Below the pieces are notes generated by a model. That model saw nothing but the letters and a program-made list of their open reading frames with translations, made no database searches and had not been told where the DNA came from. A stretch of DNA of 35,469 nucleotides from a virus: positions 1-35,469 of IMG/VR virus record IMGVR_UViG_3300030060_005267, one strand, 5' to 3'. The translations under genes were made by a program, and so were the position numbers. This document shows positions 1 through 7,095 of this stretch, piece after piece; position 1 is the stretch's first letter; every line of letters starts with the position of its first letter.

Positions 1-126
1 TTCTATGCTCTGAGCGATGTCACGATGTCGGATGAGATGACTACATATCGACAAGCCTTGAGAGACATAAGCTTGCATGAGTCGTTTCCAAACCTAGACA
101 AAGACGATTGGCCCACTAAGCCGTGA
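1..126 (+). CDS. Tail-fibre assembly chaperone, 3' end only
   Basis: This is the last 41 codons of a gene cut by the window start, ending at TGA 124-126. The peptide contains TYRQALRDISLHESFP and ends DDWPTKP, the usual C-terminus of phage tail-fibre assembly chaperones (Phage_tail_APC type). These small cytoplasmic proteins help receptor-binding fibres fold or trimerise. Bases 1-98 are identical to 33971-34068 inside the complete copy at 33611-34096, with mismatches only at positions 99 and 123 before the shared stop. The first mismatch changes Glu to Asp. The stop codon lies inside the Shine-Dalgarno sequence (tGAGG) of the next gene. Family call is confident; whether this is a second gene or an assembly edge is not settled. 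Confidence 0.75.
   Translation, partial: FYALSDVTMSDEMTTYRQALRDISLHESFPNLDKDDWPTKP
1..126. repeat. Left copy of 126-bp direct repeat
   Basis: This stretch matches 33971-34096 in direct orientation at 124 of 126 positions: exact for 1-98, mismatch at 99 (c/a), exact for 100-122, mismatch at 123 (g/c), then a shared TGA. DNA similarity stops at once after the stop codon, although the two following genes on each side remain homologous at protein level. The left boundary cannot be seen because the window begins inside the repeat. Confidence 0.95.
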
Positions 127-135
127 GGTTTTTTA

Positions 136-330
136 ATGCTTGTTTTTATATTGATGGTATCGATAGGAGGGCAAGTAGTATCACGCAATTGCGATGAGGC
201 ATTATGCTGGAAAGATATCGATAGGTGCCTTTACTTCGCGGAAAGATTGAACCAGCAGCCACAAGCGCCAGAGATTGCAGCGTATTGTATGCCATTAAAC
301 GCGAGTGATGACGCAAGGTGGTTTAAGTGA
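136..330 (+). CDS. Small Cys-rich secreted or membrane protein, 64 aa
   Basis: Function unknown. The first 15 residues (MLVFILMVSIGGQVV) are hydrophobic like a signal or anchor sequence. The rest has four cysteines in the pattern C-x4-C-x6-C-x19-C, suggesting two disulphides in the periplasm or envelope. GAGG at 125-128 sits seven bases before the ATG and supports the start. The stop overlaps the GTG of the next gene (GTGA), so the two are translationally coupled. A diverged homologue with the same cysteine spacing occurs at 34096-34287, between homologues of the same two neighbours. Its place beside lipase, lipoprotein and holin-like genes suggests an envelope or lysis role, but that is inference from position. 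Confidence 0.7.
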   Translation: MLVFILMVSIGGQVVSRNCDEALCWKDIDRCLYFAERLNQQPQAPEIAAYCMPLNASDDARWFK

Positions 331-821
331 TAGGGGAATTAGCGGTAGCTCTTAAATTGCTCGATTCCACATTCGTCGCTTGTCAGACAATGATTAGCAA
401 AAAAGCCGAAGTCGAGGATATGGCTGCGGAGGTAGGAAAATTTTTTACAGCAAAAGAAAAAGTCGAGGCCGAATTAGCGAAACAAAGGCGCACAAATCCT
501 AATGATTTATTGCAAGGCAGTGCGCTAGAAGAAGCAATTAAAATACAAGAAGCCGAAGACAGAATGACGGCTATGATGTCAAAATTGTCGGCCCACTATC
601 AGCGAAAAGGTGCCACTCATAAATGGGTCGCAATCAAAAAAAATGCAGCAGTTATTGAAGCAAAAAGAAAAAAGGAAGCAGCAAAAAGGTCGGCTTCCAG
701 AAATCAAGATGAAGTGTTTATGCACGATTTAATTTTTGTTTTAAAACTTTTAATGAGCGGCGTCTTGCTGACAGGCGGGATTCTCTACGCAGTATACTAT
801 TTTACTGCCAATGAAAATTAG
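327..821 (+). CDS. Tail-anchored coiled-coil membrane protein, 164 aa
   Basis: Function unknown. The first 130 residues are charged and helical (Lys/Glu/Ala-rich, probable coiled coil), with an amphipathic N-terminus. Residues about 136-158 (LIFVLKLLMSGVLLTGGILY) form one membrane segment near the C-terminus, leaving only a few residues beyond it. This is tail-anchored topology with a large cytoplasmic domain. It starts at GTG 327, overlapping the upstream stop. A homologue of 163 aa with the same layout lies at 34284-34775. An i-spanin would have its membrane segment at the N-terminus, so that label does not fit well; a holin accessory or virion-associated membrane protein remains possible. 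Confidence 0.65.
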   Translation: MIGELAVALKLLDSTFVACQTMISKKAEVEDMAAEVGKFFTAKEKVEAELAKQRRTNPNDLLQGSALEEAIKIQEAEDRMTAMMSKLSAHYQRKGATHKWVAIKKNAAVIEAKRKKEAAKRSASRNQDEVFMHDLIFVLKLLMSGVLLTGGILYAVYYFTANEN

Positions 822-831
822 CGAAACTAAA
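817..831. promoter_or_regulatory. Operator-like palindrome before lipase gene
   Basis: ATTAGCGAAACTAAA matches the recurring ATTAG-N5-YTAAT palindrome at every defined base but the last. Its 13-base core TTAGCGAAACTAA is identical to the one at 17123-17135 in front of a regulator gene. It overlaps the stop of the preceding gene and lies 13 bases before the lipase start. If it is a repressor site, lipase expression is tied to the lysogeny switch. Confidence 0.4.
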
Positions 832-844
832 GTACATTAATAAT

Positions 845-1576
845 ATGCAAGGTATAACAACAGAATTAACAGACGAAGAAATTAGAAAAGCCTGTGCTTT
901 GGCTGCGTCTGCTTATGATGAATCTATACCCGGAGCAACACGATTTGACAGCAAGCTGGGTACAACTGCGTTTTATCTTTTCAGCAATGATGTTCAGTAC
1001 ATTATTTTTCGCGGAACTAATGGCGATCCTGCCGACTGGCTCATGAATTTATCGGCGATACCTTGGCGTGTCCATGGCAAGTGGGCGCATGGTGGCTTCG
1101 TAGCAGCGCAGCAATCGGTTTGGAAGCGTATCAGAAAAAGACTAGACCCTACACGAAAGACTTATTGTATCGGTCATAGTCTCGGCGGCGCGGTCGCAAT
1201 TTTAACCGCACACAGGCTTGTGCATAAGCATGGCAGGTCTGTCGCTTTCCCTGTTGAGAACGTGCGGTGCATCACGTTTGGTCGTCCGAATGTATGGCTA
1301 AAAAGTGAAAAACAATTAAAAGATATAGTGAATGTCAGCGTTGTAGCGTCAAGCGATATCGTGTCTATGGTGCCAAGGCTGTTTTACTCAGCTGACTCGA
1401 ACCAAGACATAATATTTTTCGGACGTGACGGCAAAGACTATTTAAACCCTAGCAAAGAATTTAGAAATAACGACAGACGGCTTAAAGACAGTATCAGTTC
1501 TCACATGATGGATACTAGTTATCTACCTCGCGTAGACCAATGCAAAGTAGAGGATTTAATATGCGACAAGTCTTGA
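845..1576 (+). CDS. Class 3 lipase (alpha/beta hydrolase), 243 aa
   Basis: This is predicted to hydrolyse ester bonds of lipids. The Lipase_3 hallmarks are all present: FRGT at 55-58 (oxyanion region), the nucleophile elbow GHSLGGA with Ser112, Asp171 in SSDIVSMVPR, and His220 in SSHMMDTSY, which together complete the Ser-Asp-His triad. I see no signal peptide, so reaching membrane lipid would need cell lysis, a holin lesion, or packaging in the virion. It sits directly upstream of a lipoprotein and a holin-like gene, which suggests envelope disruption at the end of infection; entry through the host envelope is an alternative. The family call is confident and the role is inferred. Lipases are uncommon phage cargo. 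Confidence 0.88.
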   Translation: MQGITTELTDEEIRKACALAASAYDESIPGATRFDSKLGTTAFYLFSNDVQYIIFRGTNGDPADWLMNLSAIPWRVHGKWAHGGFVAAQQSVWKRIRKRLDPTRKTYCIGHSLGGAVAILTAHRLVHKHGRSVAFPVENVRCITFGRPNVWLKSEKQLKDIVNVSVVASSDIVSMVPRLFYSADSNQDIIFFGRDGKDYLNPSKEFRNNDRRLKDSISSHMMDTSYLPRVDQCKVEDLICDKS

Positions 1577-1797
1577 TGATAACAATGGCTTTATTAGCCA
1601 GCTGCACGACTGTAGAAGGCGTAATGGAAGCGGAATCTATTTATTGCAGCCAGATATACAAGGGCGTTCGTGCTGTCGGTCGTAGCGCATTATCGGCAAC
1701 TACTGGCGTTGTAGTGAGCGACGTATGTGACCAGATTGATTCAATTATAGCCGAAGAGGAGGAAGACGCGAGCAGCGTAAGCAAAAGCGATGAGTGA
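1561..1797 (+). CDS. Small outer-membrane-type lipoprotein, 78 aa
   Basis: A short charged N-terminus, a hydrophobic stretch and the lipobox LLASC at residues 11-15 (MRQVLMITMALLASC) predict signal peptidase II cleavage before Cys15 and lipidation. The mature part has two more cysteines and a very acidic tail (AEEEEDASS). I chose ATG 1561 because AGAGG lies at 1549-1553; the longer reading from 1540 would place polar residues before the signal. It overlaps the lipase 3' end. An o-spanin-like role is attractive because it lies between lipase and holin-like genes, but there is no proline-rich linker and no clear i-spanin partner. Confidence 0.65.
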   Translation: MRQVLMITMALLASCTTVEGVMEAESIYCSQIYKGVRAVGRSALSATTGVVVSDVCDQIDSIIAEEEEDASSVSKSDE

Positions 1798-1837
1798 TCT
1801 ACGTTTAATTATACAAGTTTGGTTGGCTCTGCAATGA
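1790..1837 (+). CDS. Possible 15-codon leader peptide
   Basis: ATG 1790 opens a tiny hydrophobic frame (MSDLRLIIQVWLALQ) that begins inside the lipoprotein gene and ends with TGA overlapping the ATG of the holin-like gene (ATGA at 1834). The junction could couple translation of the holin-like gene to the lipoprotein gene. There is no independent evidence of expression. Confidence 0.2.
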   Translation: MSDLRLIIQVWLALQ

Positions 1838-2298
1838 AAGGGTTATTAAAACTACTAGCGCCGACCGCTTTAAAGGCTATTTCGACCGCTAATCCCGTCG
1901 CAGGGATGGCAACTAATCTTATCGCAAAAAAATTAAACATACCTGTTTCGTCAACAGTAGAAGAAATAGAAACGCACTTAGAGCAACACCCTGAAAAGCA
2001 TGAAGAATTACAAAGCGTTGAGTTAGAGATAAAAAAACTGACGACAAACTTAGAGGGTTTCAAAGTTGAAACAGCAGATAGGCAGGACGCTCGCAAAATG
2101 CAAGTTGCAACGCGAGATTGGACGCCAAAGATTTTTGCAGTGATGGCGTTATCCGGCTTCTTAATTTACTGTTTTTTAATAACGGTTAGGCCGCCGTTAG
2201 ACGCTGCTATACCGAATCTAATAATCGGTGCACTCACCTCGTTGGTGTCTGGGGTAAGCGCATTTTATTTTGGCTCAACAAATCAGGGTGGTAAGTAA
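1834..2298 (+). CDS. Putative holin, two membrane segments, 154 aa
   Basis: The N-terminal half is amphipathic and charged. The motif ARKMQVATRDWTP then precedes two hydrophobic segments (about IFAVMALSGFLIYCFLITV and LIIGALTSLVSGVSAFYF), and the protein ends YFGSTNQGGK. That ending resembles a phage holin-type family with a YFGSS-like tail. Such proteins sit in the inner membrane and would release endolysin at lysis time. The start at ATG 1834 is coupled to a small upstream frame; a TTG at 1819 is also open. The phage lysozyme lies far away at 22573, so the lysis genes are split. A virion membrane protein is the main alternative. Confidence 0.6.
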   Translation: MKGLLKLLAPTALKAISTANPVAGMATNLIAKKLNIPVSSTVEEIETHLEQHPEKHEELQSVELEIKKLTTNLEGFKVETADRQDARKMQVATRDWTPKIFAVMALSGFLIYCFLITVRPPLDAAIPNLIIGALTSLVSGVSAFYFGSTNQGGK

Positions 2299-3438
2299 AT
2301 GGCTGATCCAGTTACAGCATCGATAGCGCAAGCCGCACTAAGTGGAGTCGGCAATTTTATAAAAAATGATTTAATTGATCGTATTTTTGGGTCACTTTTC
2401 GGCGGTGGAGGTTCAGACCTGCCGCCTTTAACGCCTGAACAACAAGCTGCTTTAGAGGTCAGTAACGCTTTAAATATGGCTCAAGGTGATTTGTATGGTG
2501 ACGGGCAAAATGAAGGGTTTTTAGAAATAGTTGGTCCGACGTTTGAACAGGCAGTTGCAAAGGTGCAGGCTCTTGACGACTCAAAAGAGAAAACTGACTT
2601 ATTAAGTGTGTTAGCAAATAATACACCTTATGATTTTACAGACCTAACACCAATGGATATTACTGGCGTTGATCCTTTGGCAGACCCTTCGTCTGATGAA
2701 GTTGTAAACGAAATTGAAGGCACTGCATCGATTGACTTGCTCGATGATGTTTCGGATGTCGTCGATGTCTATACATATAGGAAGTCTGACAATGTATTCG
2801 TTGGTGCTAATGGTTCAGTATATCCGGCGGGTGACACATCAGATGTGCCTATAGTTGATGGAGGCGCTTACACTGTTCGCGTTGATATGGAAGATGGCAA
2901 TGTTGTTGCTGAACATGTCGTGGGCGAAGATGGCAAAGATGTCGCAACCGTTGGCTATCGTGACGGCTCACCTTTTCTTTTGCCGATACCTTCACAAAAT
3001 GACACTGCGCAAAACAACAATCAGCAAAACAACAATCAGCAAAACAACAATCAGCAAAACAATACGACAACTGCGACTGTTGAGACTGTTAATCAAACAA
3101 AGCGCACGCCGCAGATAGCTGTTATACAGCCGCAAGAAAATCGCGATCCACCTAAAGGCCCAGCAGGCCCAGCAGGCCCAGCAGGTCCAGCAGGCCCAGC
3201 AGGTACGGCAGGTCCAGCAGGATCAGCGGGAGTAGAAGGACCGCAAGGTAGTCAGGGTATTGAGGGTATTCAAGGTATTCAAGGTATTCAAGGTATTCAG
3301 GGTATTGCGGGTCGTGACGGTACAAGCGCACCGCGCAACTTGACTGAAACATTTTTTAGAGATTTAAAACCTATAGAAATTGAAACTGACTTGCTGACAT
3401 CTCTGCGCCAGCAATCAGGTTGGAGGTCGCTGGTATGA
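2299..3438 (+). CDS. Collagen-like virion protein, 379 aa
   Basis: Probably a trimeric fibre or decoration protein. Layout: residues 1-230 are a folded acidic domain with a Gly patch at 35-38; 235-255 is a Gln/Asn linker of repeated QQNNN; 287-341 is an uninterrupted Gly-X-Y tract, first GPA triplets, then GIQ/GIE triplets ending GRDG; the rest is a short C-terminal domain. Gly-X-Y tracts in phage fibres form collagen-like triple helices. It lies directly before the connector gene, and its stop overlaps that gene's ATG, so it may attach near the tail or head vertex. The DNA under the linker and collagen tract is short tandem repeat, so length variation between phage relatives is likely. Confidence 0.75.
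   Translation: MADPVTASIAQAALSGVGNFIKNDLIDRIFGSLFGGGGSDLPPLTPEQQAALEVSNALNMAQGDLYGDGQNEGFLEIVGPTFEQAVAKVQALDDSKEKTDLLSVLANNTPYDFTDLTPMDITGVDPLADPSSDEVVNEIEGTASIDLLDDVSDVVDVYTYRKSDNVFVGANGSVYPAGDTSDVPIVDGGAYTVRVDMEDGNVVAEHVVGEDGKDVATVGYRDGSPFLLPIPSQNDTAQNNNQQNNNQQNNNQQNNTTTATVETVNQTKRTPQIAVIQPQENRDPPKGPAGPAGPAGPAGPAGTAGPAGSAGVEGPQGSQGIEGIQGIQGIQGIQGIAGRDGTSAPRNLTETFFRDLKPIEIETDLLTSLRQQSGWRSLV
3010..3062. repeat. 15-bp tandem repeat (Gln/Asn linker)
   Basis: Three full units and one partial unit of CAAAACAACAATCAG run from 3010 to 3062 in frame, coding for the QQNNN linker of the collagen-like protein. Unit length is a multiple of three, so slippage would change linker length without breaking the frame. 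Confidence 0.95.
3157..3309. repeat. 9-bp tandem repeats (collagen tract)
   Basis: Seven units of the GGCCCAGCA type (3157-3219) are followed by diverged units and then six units of the GGTATTCAA type (3256-3309). All are in frame and encode Gly-X-Y triplets. The two blocks have different base composition, so they probably expanded separately. Confidence 0.95.
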
Positions 3439-4082
3439 CTTTTTTGCAGTTAATAAATGAAATATTAAGACGGCTGCGAGAAACAACCGTAAGCACGTCT
3501 GATGAAAACGACTACAGTAAAATGATCGGTGATTTAATCAACGATGCGAAAACGACAGTTGAGTTATCGCACGAATGGACTGCGCTTCGAACAACAGTAA
3601 CTTTTCCAACTGTCGCATCGACAAAAACGTATGCGCTTTCAGGAACAACGCAGGGCGCAATACTAAAAGAAGCAATGAACGACACAAATAATTTGTTTCT
3701 ACAGCCTAAAACGAAGCATTACATTAATCAGGCAACTTACGTCAGTGCTCCGGTCAGCGGTGTGCCGGATTGCTACGCTTTTAATGGAACCGATGCGACC
3801 GGACAGTTACAAGTTGATTTGCACCCAACGCCTGACGCTATCTATCAGATGCGCTTTGATATGGTTGTGCCACAGGCAGAACTAGCAAGCGATTCAACTG
3901 TATTACAAGTGCCTCACTCTCCGGTGGTGCAGTTGGCTTACGGTTATGCGTTACGCGAAAAAGGTGAAACAGGTGGCATCAGCGCAGCAGAACAGTTTGG
4001 CGTCGCCTCTATCGCGTTAAGTGATGCAATACAAATCGATGCAAATCGATATCAAAATGAATTAACTTTTGTGGCGGTCTAA
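3435..4082 (+). CDS. Head-tail connector/adaptor protein, 215 aa
   Basis: Predicted adaptor that joins the portal to the tail nozzle, comparable in role to T7 gp11 and in N-terminus to the SU10-type adaptors of many phages. The opening TFLQLINEILRRLRETTVS, followed by DYSKMIGDLINDAKTTVE and a W in HEWTALRTTVTF, is the usual start of this family; the later part is beta-rich. ATG 3435 is chosen over the open TTG at 3420 because GGAGGT at 3422-3427 sits seven bases before it. It overlaps the collagen-like gene (ATGA) and the next gene (TAATG), consistent with a tightly coupled structural operon. Confidence 0.72.
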   Translation: MTFLQLINEILRRLRETTVSTSDENDYSKMIGDLINDAKTTVELSHEWTALRTTVTFPTVASTKTYALSGTTQGAILKEAMNDTNNLFLQPKTKHYINQATYVSAPVSGVPDCYAFNGTDATGQLQVDLHPTPDAIYQMRFDMVVPQAELASDSTVLQVPHSPVVQLAYGYALREKGETGGISAAEQFGVASIALSDAIQIDANRYQNELTFVAV

Positions 4083-5611
4083 TGGCTCAACAACTACAAA
4101 ATATAAGTATCGGAGCGCCGGGGTTTATGGGCTTAAACACCCAAGATGCGCCCCTACAACAAGACCCTAGCTTTGCAGCTATCGCCGATAATTGTGTCAT
4201 CGACAAAGAAGGTCGGATTGCGGCTCGCAAAGGTTATTCGTTGGTATCTAGCAACGGCGGCGCAGTTCTCGGTTCGAGTGCTGGTATTGAAAGTATAGGT
4301 GAGTTTATACAGTACGACGGTACGAAAGTCGTCTTTTCAGCTGGTAATAACAAGATTTTTACAGGCACTTCGACGCTTACTGACGCGACAGGTTCTTTAA
4401 CCATTACGGCAAACAACTGGTCGATGGCCTCTTTGGGTAACAAGTTTTATCTTTTTCAAATCGGACATGCGCCACTTGTTTACGATCCGGCTGGGCCAGC
4501 ATTAACAACTATCGCGGCACATGCTTCGGTAGCAGGCACGCCGCCGCAAGCGAATATTGTAATTGCGGCTTTCGGTCGATTATGGGCGGCAGATGTCACA
4601 GGCAATAAACAAACTATCTATTTCAGTGATTCGCTGAACGGTTTGGCGTGGACGGGTGGCAGCAGTGGCAGTTTAGATTTGACGACAGTTTGGCCCGGAG
4701 GCTTTGACGAAATAGTTGCTCTTGCTGCGCATAATAACTTTTTAGTCATTTTAGGTAAGCGTAATATTCTCGTGTACTCAGGTGCTACCGACCCGTCGTC
4801 AATGTCGTTAGCTGACACGATACACAATATCGGATGTGTCGGACGCGATGCAGTGCAATCTACGGGTAAAGATATCCTGTTTTTAGATTTTTCTGGCGTG
4901 CGATCTCTTTCGCGTACTATTCAAGAGAAGTCAGCACCAATTGGCGATATTTCGAAAAACGTAGCCAATGATATTAAGTCGCGTATACAAGCAGAAACCG
5001 GAAATATTAAAACAGTTTATGACAGTAATAATGCTTTTTACCTTGTCAATTTTCCAGCTGTCGGCGTCGTCTACTGCTTCGACACCCAATACCCCCTAAA
5101 CGACGGGAGTTATCGCACGACGACGTGGACAGCCATGGCACCTAAATGTTTCGTTGTGACAGACAATGACGAATTATATTTAGGGGTCGGCACAGGAATC
5201 GGTGAATACACAAGTTTTACAGATGATACAGCTGCCTACACATTAGAGTATTTCTCGCACCCGCTAAGTTTTGGCGACTCTGGCAGACTTAAATTTCTAA
5301 AAAGCGTGAATGTAACGACATTTAACGGCGCTGGTGCTACGGTAGTTCTAAACTGGGCTTACGATTATGAGGGTAACTACAGAAAGCGTGCGTATGACTT
5401 GGCTGCTTTCGCGGCAGGGCAGTACGGTATTGCTGAATACAACACTAGTGATGCAGAGTACGCATCGTCGATTCAATTAATAAATAAGCAAAAAGTTAGT
5501 ACATCAGGCTCCGGCAGTATTGTCGCTGTGGGTCTTACAACTGATGTGAATGGCAAAGAAATTGCTTTTCAAGAACTAAATATACACAGCCTTATTGGGA
5601 GGGTAATCTAA
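4082..5611 (+). CDS. Tail nozzle-type beta-propeller protein, 509 aa
   Basis: Probable tail nozzle, the counterpart of T7 gp12, placed directly after the adaptor. The N-terminus (GFMGLNTQDAPLQQDPSFAA, then NCVIDKEGRIAARKGYS) is typical of phage proteins that begin by binding the connector. The middle has repeated beta strands with FGRLWAAD, TIYFSDSLNGLAW and NNFLVILGKRNILVYSG, suggesting a propeller. Start ATG 4082 overlaps the adaptor stop (TAATG). The stop TAA at 5609-5611 overlaps the proposed ATT start of the next gene. A second, non-orthologous nozzle-like gene starts at 34855 near the right end. Confidence 0.65.
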   Translation: MAQQLQNISIGAPGFMGLNTQDAPLQQDPSFAAIADNCVIDKEGRIAARKGYSLVSSNGGAVLGSSAGIESIGEFIQYDGTKVVFSAGNNKIFTGTSTLTDATGSLTITANNWSMASLGNKFYLFQIGHAPLVYDPAGPALTTIAAHASVAGTPPQANIVIAAFGRLWAADVTGNKQTIYFSDSLNGLAWTGGSSGSLDLTTVWPGGFDEIVALAAHNNFLVILGKRNILVYSGATDPSSMSLADTIHNIGCVGRDAVQSTGKDILFLDFSGVRSLSRTIQEKSAPIGDISKNVANDIKSRIQAETGNIKTVYDSNNAFYLVNFPAVGVVYCFDTQYPLNDGSYRTTTWTAMAPKCFVVTDNDELYLGVGTGIGEYTSFTDDTAAYTLEYFSHPLSFGDSGRLKFLKSVNVTTFNGAGATVVLNWAYDYEGNYRKRAYDLAAFAAGQYGIAEYNTSDAEYASSIQLINKQKVSTSGSGSIVAVGLTTDVNGKEIAFQELNIHSLIGRVI

Positions 5612-5847
5612 TTAGCAATTATACGATAGTCACCAACTACGCCAGCAAAGATTCGCTCCCGTCAGGCTCGGCCAATAAGGTCTTGAAAGGTACGGAATTC
5701 ACTACGGAATTTACGGCGGTGCAAACAGCAGTTAATTCTAAACTCGACAGTGCATCGGGAACTGCAACTGGCACTCTAACGGCGGAAAACTTAACCGTAA
5801 GCGGCACTTTTTCCGGCTCTTTTACCATTGATGGAGGAACCTACTAA
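5611..5847 (+). CDS. Small virion protein with apparent ATT start, 78 aa
   Basis: An open frame of 78 codons runs from 5611 to TAA 5845-5847. After the first codon it reads SNYTIVTNYASKDSLPSG, then KVLKGTEFTTEFTAVQTAVNSK, a motif common to small marine phage structural proteins. No ATG, GTG or TTG lies near the 5' end. ATT at 5611 occupies the exact place of an ATG in the TAATG junctions used by its neighbours at 4080 and 5845, and GGGAGG at 5597-5602 is correctly spaced. Either ATT is the start or a single base differs from ATG. Ends in Thr/Ser/Gly-rich repeats like a fibre stub. The function is unknown. Confidence 0.65.
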   Translation: MSNYTIVTNYASKDSLPSGSANKVLKGTEFTTEFTAVQTAVNSKLDSASGTATGTLTAENLTVSGTFSGSFTIDGGTY

Positions 5848-7094
5848 TGCCACACGGCGGCCCCCATTGGTATGACAATATTGTCAATCCTATAAACACG
5901 TTTTTAAATGACGACAACTTATCTAATTTACGCAATGTACTAGGCACAGGCGGTCAAATTGCTGTTGCAGAAAAAGCAATTAGTGACCTGCAAGGTATGG
6001 GCGCTGATGCAAAACAGTTTTTAGGTTTTCCGCAAATCGACCCAGCAACAGGTCAAGAAATGTCGCTGTACGATACAGTCGCATCTGACACACGTTTTAA
6101 ACCGTTTTCTGTCTCTGCGCTGCCCGGAACAACGCAATTTAATGCGCAGGGCGGTACGACGTTCGCGCTATCACCTGAACAGAAGGCAATCGCAGACAAG
6201 TTTCGTACTGGCAGTTTAGATACATTGAATCTTGTGTTAGACCCAGAGGGCCGCGAGGGAAGTCGTGCAGCGTTACAAAACCTAATCGAAGTCGGCGACC
6301 TCGATGAAATGGGTAGAACTTTCCGCAATGCAATGGAACAAGATTACATTGGCACGAATCGCAGCTTTACAGACCCTTTCAGCGCCGACAATCTAGCTAC
6401 GGCTGAAACTGCACTATTTGATCGTTTGCAAGAAATGCGAGCGCCACAAATTGAGCGTGACCGCACACGGCTACGAGATCAACTTATTGCAGAAGGGCGT
6501 CAAGGTTTAAGAACGAGTCAGTATGGCGGCACACCAGAAGAACTCGCGTTAGAAAAAGCAATCCAAGAGCAGCAAAGCGCAGATGCACTCACCGCAGGTC
6601 AACAGGCAAGGGCAGACGCAGCAACTATATCAAGACTAAGACAGCAAGGTGTGTCACAAGCACGCATTGACGAGGAGTTGCGCAGCAGACAGAGGTTGCA
6701 AGCACAGCAGCAATTTGCGCGAGAGCAGGTGTTAGGGTCTGACATTGCTAGAGGATTCTTGGAATCTAGTTTTAGACCTCAAGAAGCACTGATTCAATCG
6801 ACGTTGCCGGGTCTTGACGCAGCTGGATTATCAAATGTCGCTGGTCGCCAATTAGGGCAATACGGTTCGCAGTTGGGTGCCGCAGCTTTGGATTACGACA
6901 TAAATGCGGAGCAACTTGCAACAGACTTAAGACGTGAGGCGCTTAATAGTCTTTTCGGTCTTTTAATATCTGAACAACAAGCACAAGGCAACCGTGACGA
7001 AGCATCAGATTCGCCGCTTGCTTCTATAAATATAGGCTCAGATGGTTTCAATCTTGGCGGTACATTAGGTGCTTTAATAAATAGGAGGGGATAA
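5847..7094 (+). CDS. Internal virion/ejection-type protein, 415 aa
   Basis: Probably one of three proteins ejected with DNA or lining the portal, judged from position after the nozzle and from composition. Residues about 190-300 are rich in Gln, Arg, Ala and Glu and include RDQLIAEGRQGLRTSQYGGT and repeated QQ/AR runs predicting long helices; marine podophages often have such a protein here. The C-terminus is Gly/Asn-rich. The start overlaps the previous stop (TAATG), and AGGAGGGG near its 3' end serves the next gene. No enzymatic motif is visible. A minor tail protein is an alternative. Confidence 0.5.
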   Translation: MPHGGPHWYDNIVNPINTFLNDDNLSNLRNVLGTGGQIAVAEKAISDLQGMGADAKQFLGFPQIDPATGQEMSLYDTVASDTRFKPFSVSALPGTTQFNAQGGTTFALSPEQKAIADKFRTGSLDTLNLVLDPEGREGSRAALQNLIEVGDLDEMGRTFRNAMEQDYIGTNRSFTDPFSADNLATAETALFDRLQEMRAPQIERDRTRLRDQLIAEGRQGLRTSQYGGTPEELALEKAIQEQQSADALTAGQQARADAATISRLRQQGVSQARIDEELRSRQRLQAQQQFAREQVLGSDIARGFLESSFRPQEALIQSTLPGLDAAGLSNVAGRQLGQYGSQLGAAALDYDINAEQLATDLRREALNSLFGLLISEQQAQGNRDEASDSPLASINIGSDGFNLGGTLGALINRRG

Positions 7095-7095
7095 G

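Noticed and set aside
327-821. i-spanin partner for the lipoprotein
   Set aside because: The membrane segment is at the C-terminus, opposite to inner-membrane spanins, and almost nothing follows it in the periplasm.
1809-2096. Antisense 95-codon frame over the holin-like gene
   Set aside because: It is a shadow of a gene whose own frame has clear membrane segments and coupling to neighbours.
3010-3309. CRISPR-like repeat array
   Set aside because: The repeats are 9 and 15 bases, tandem without spacers, and in frame inside a coding region.
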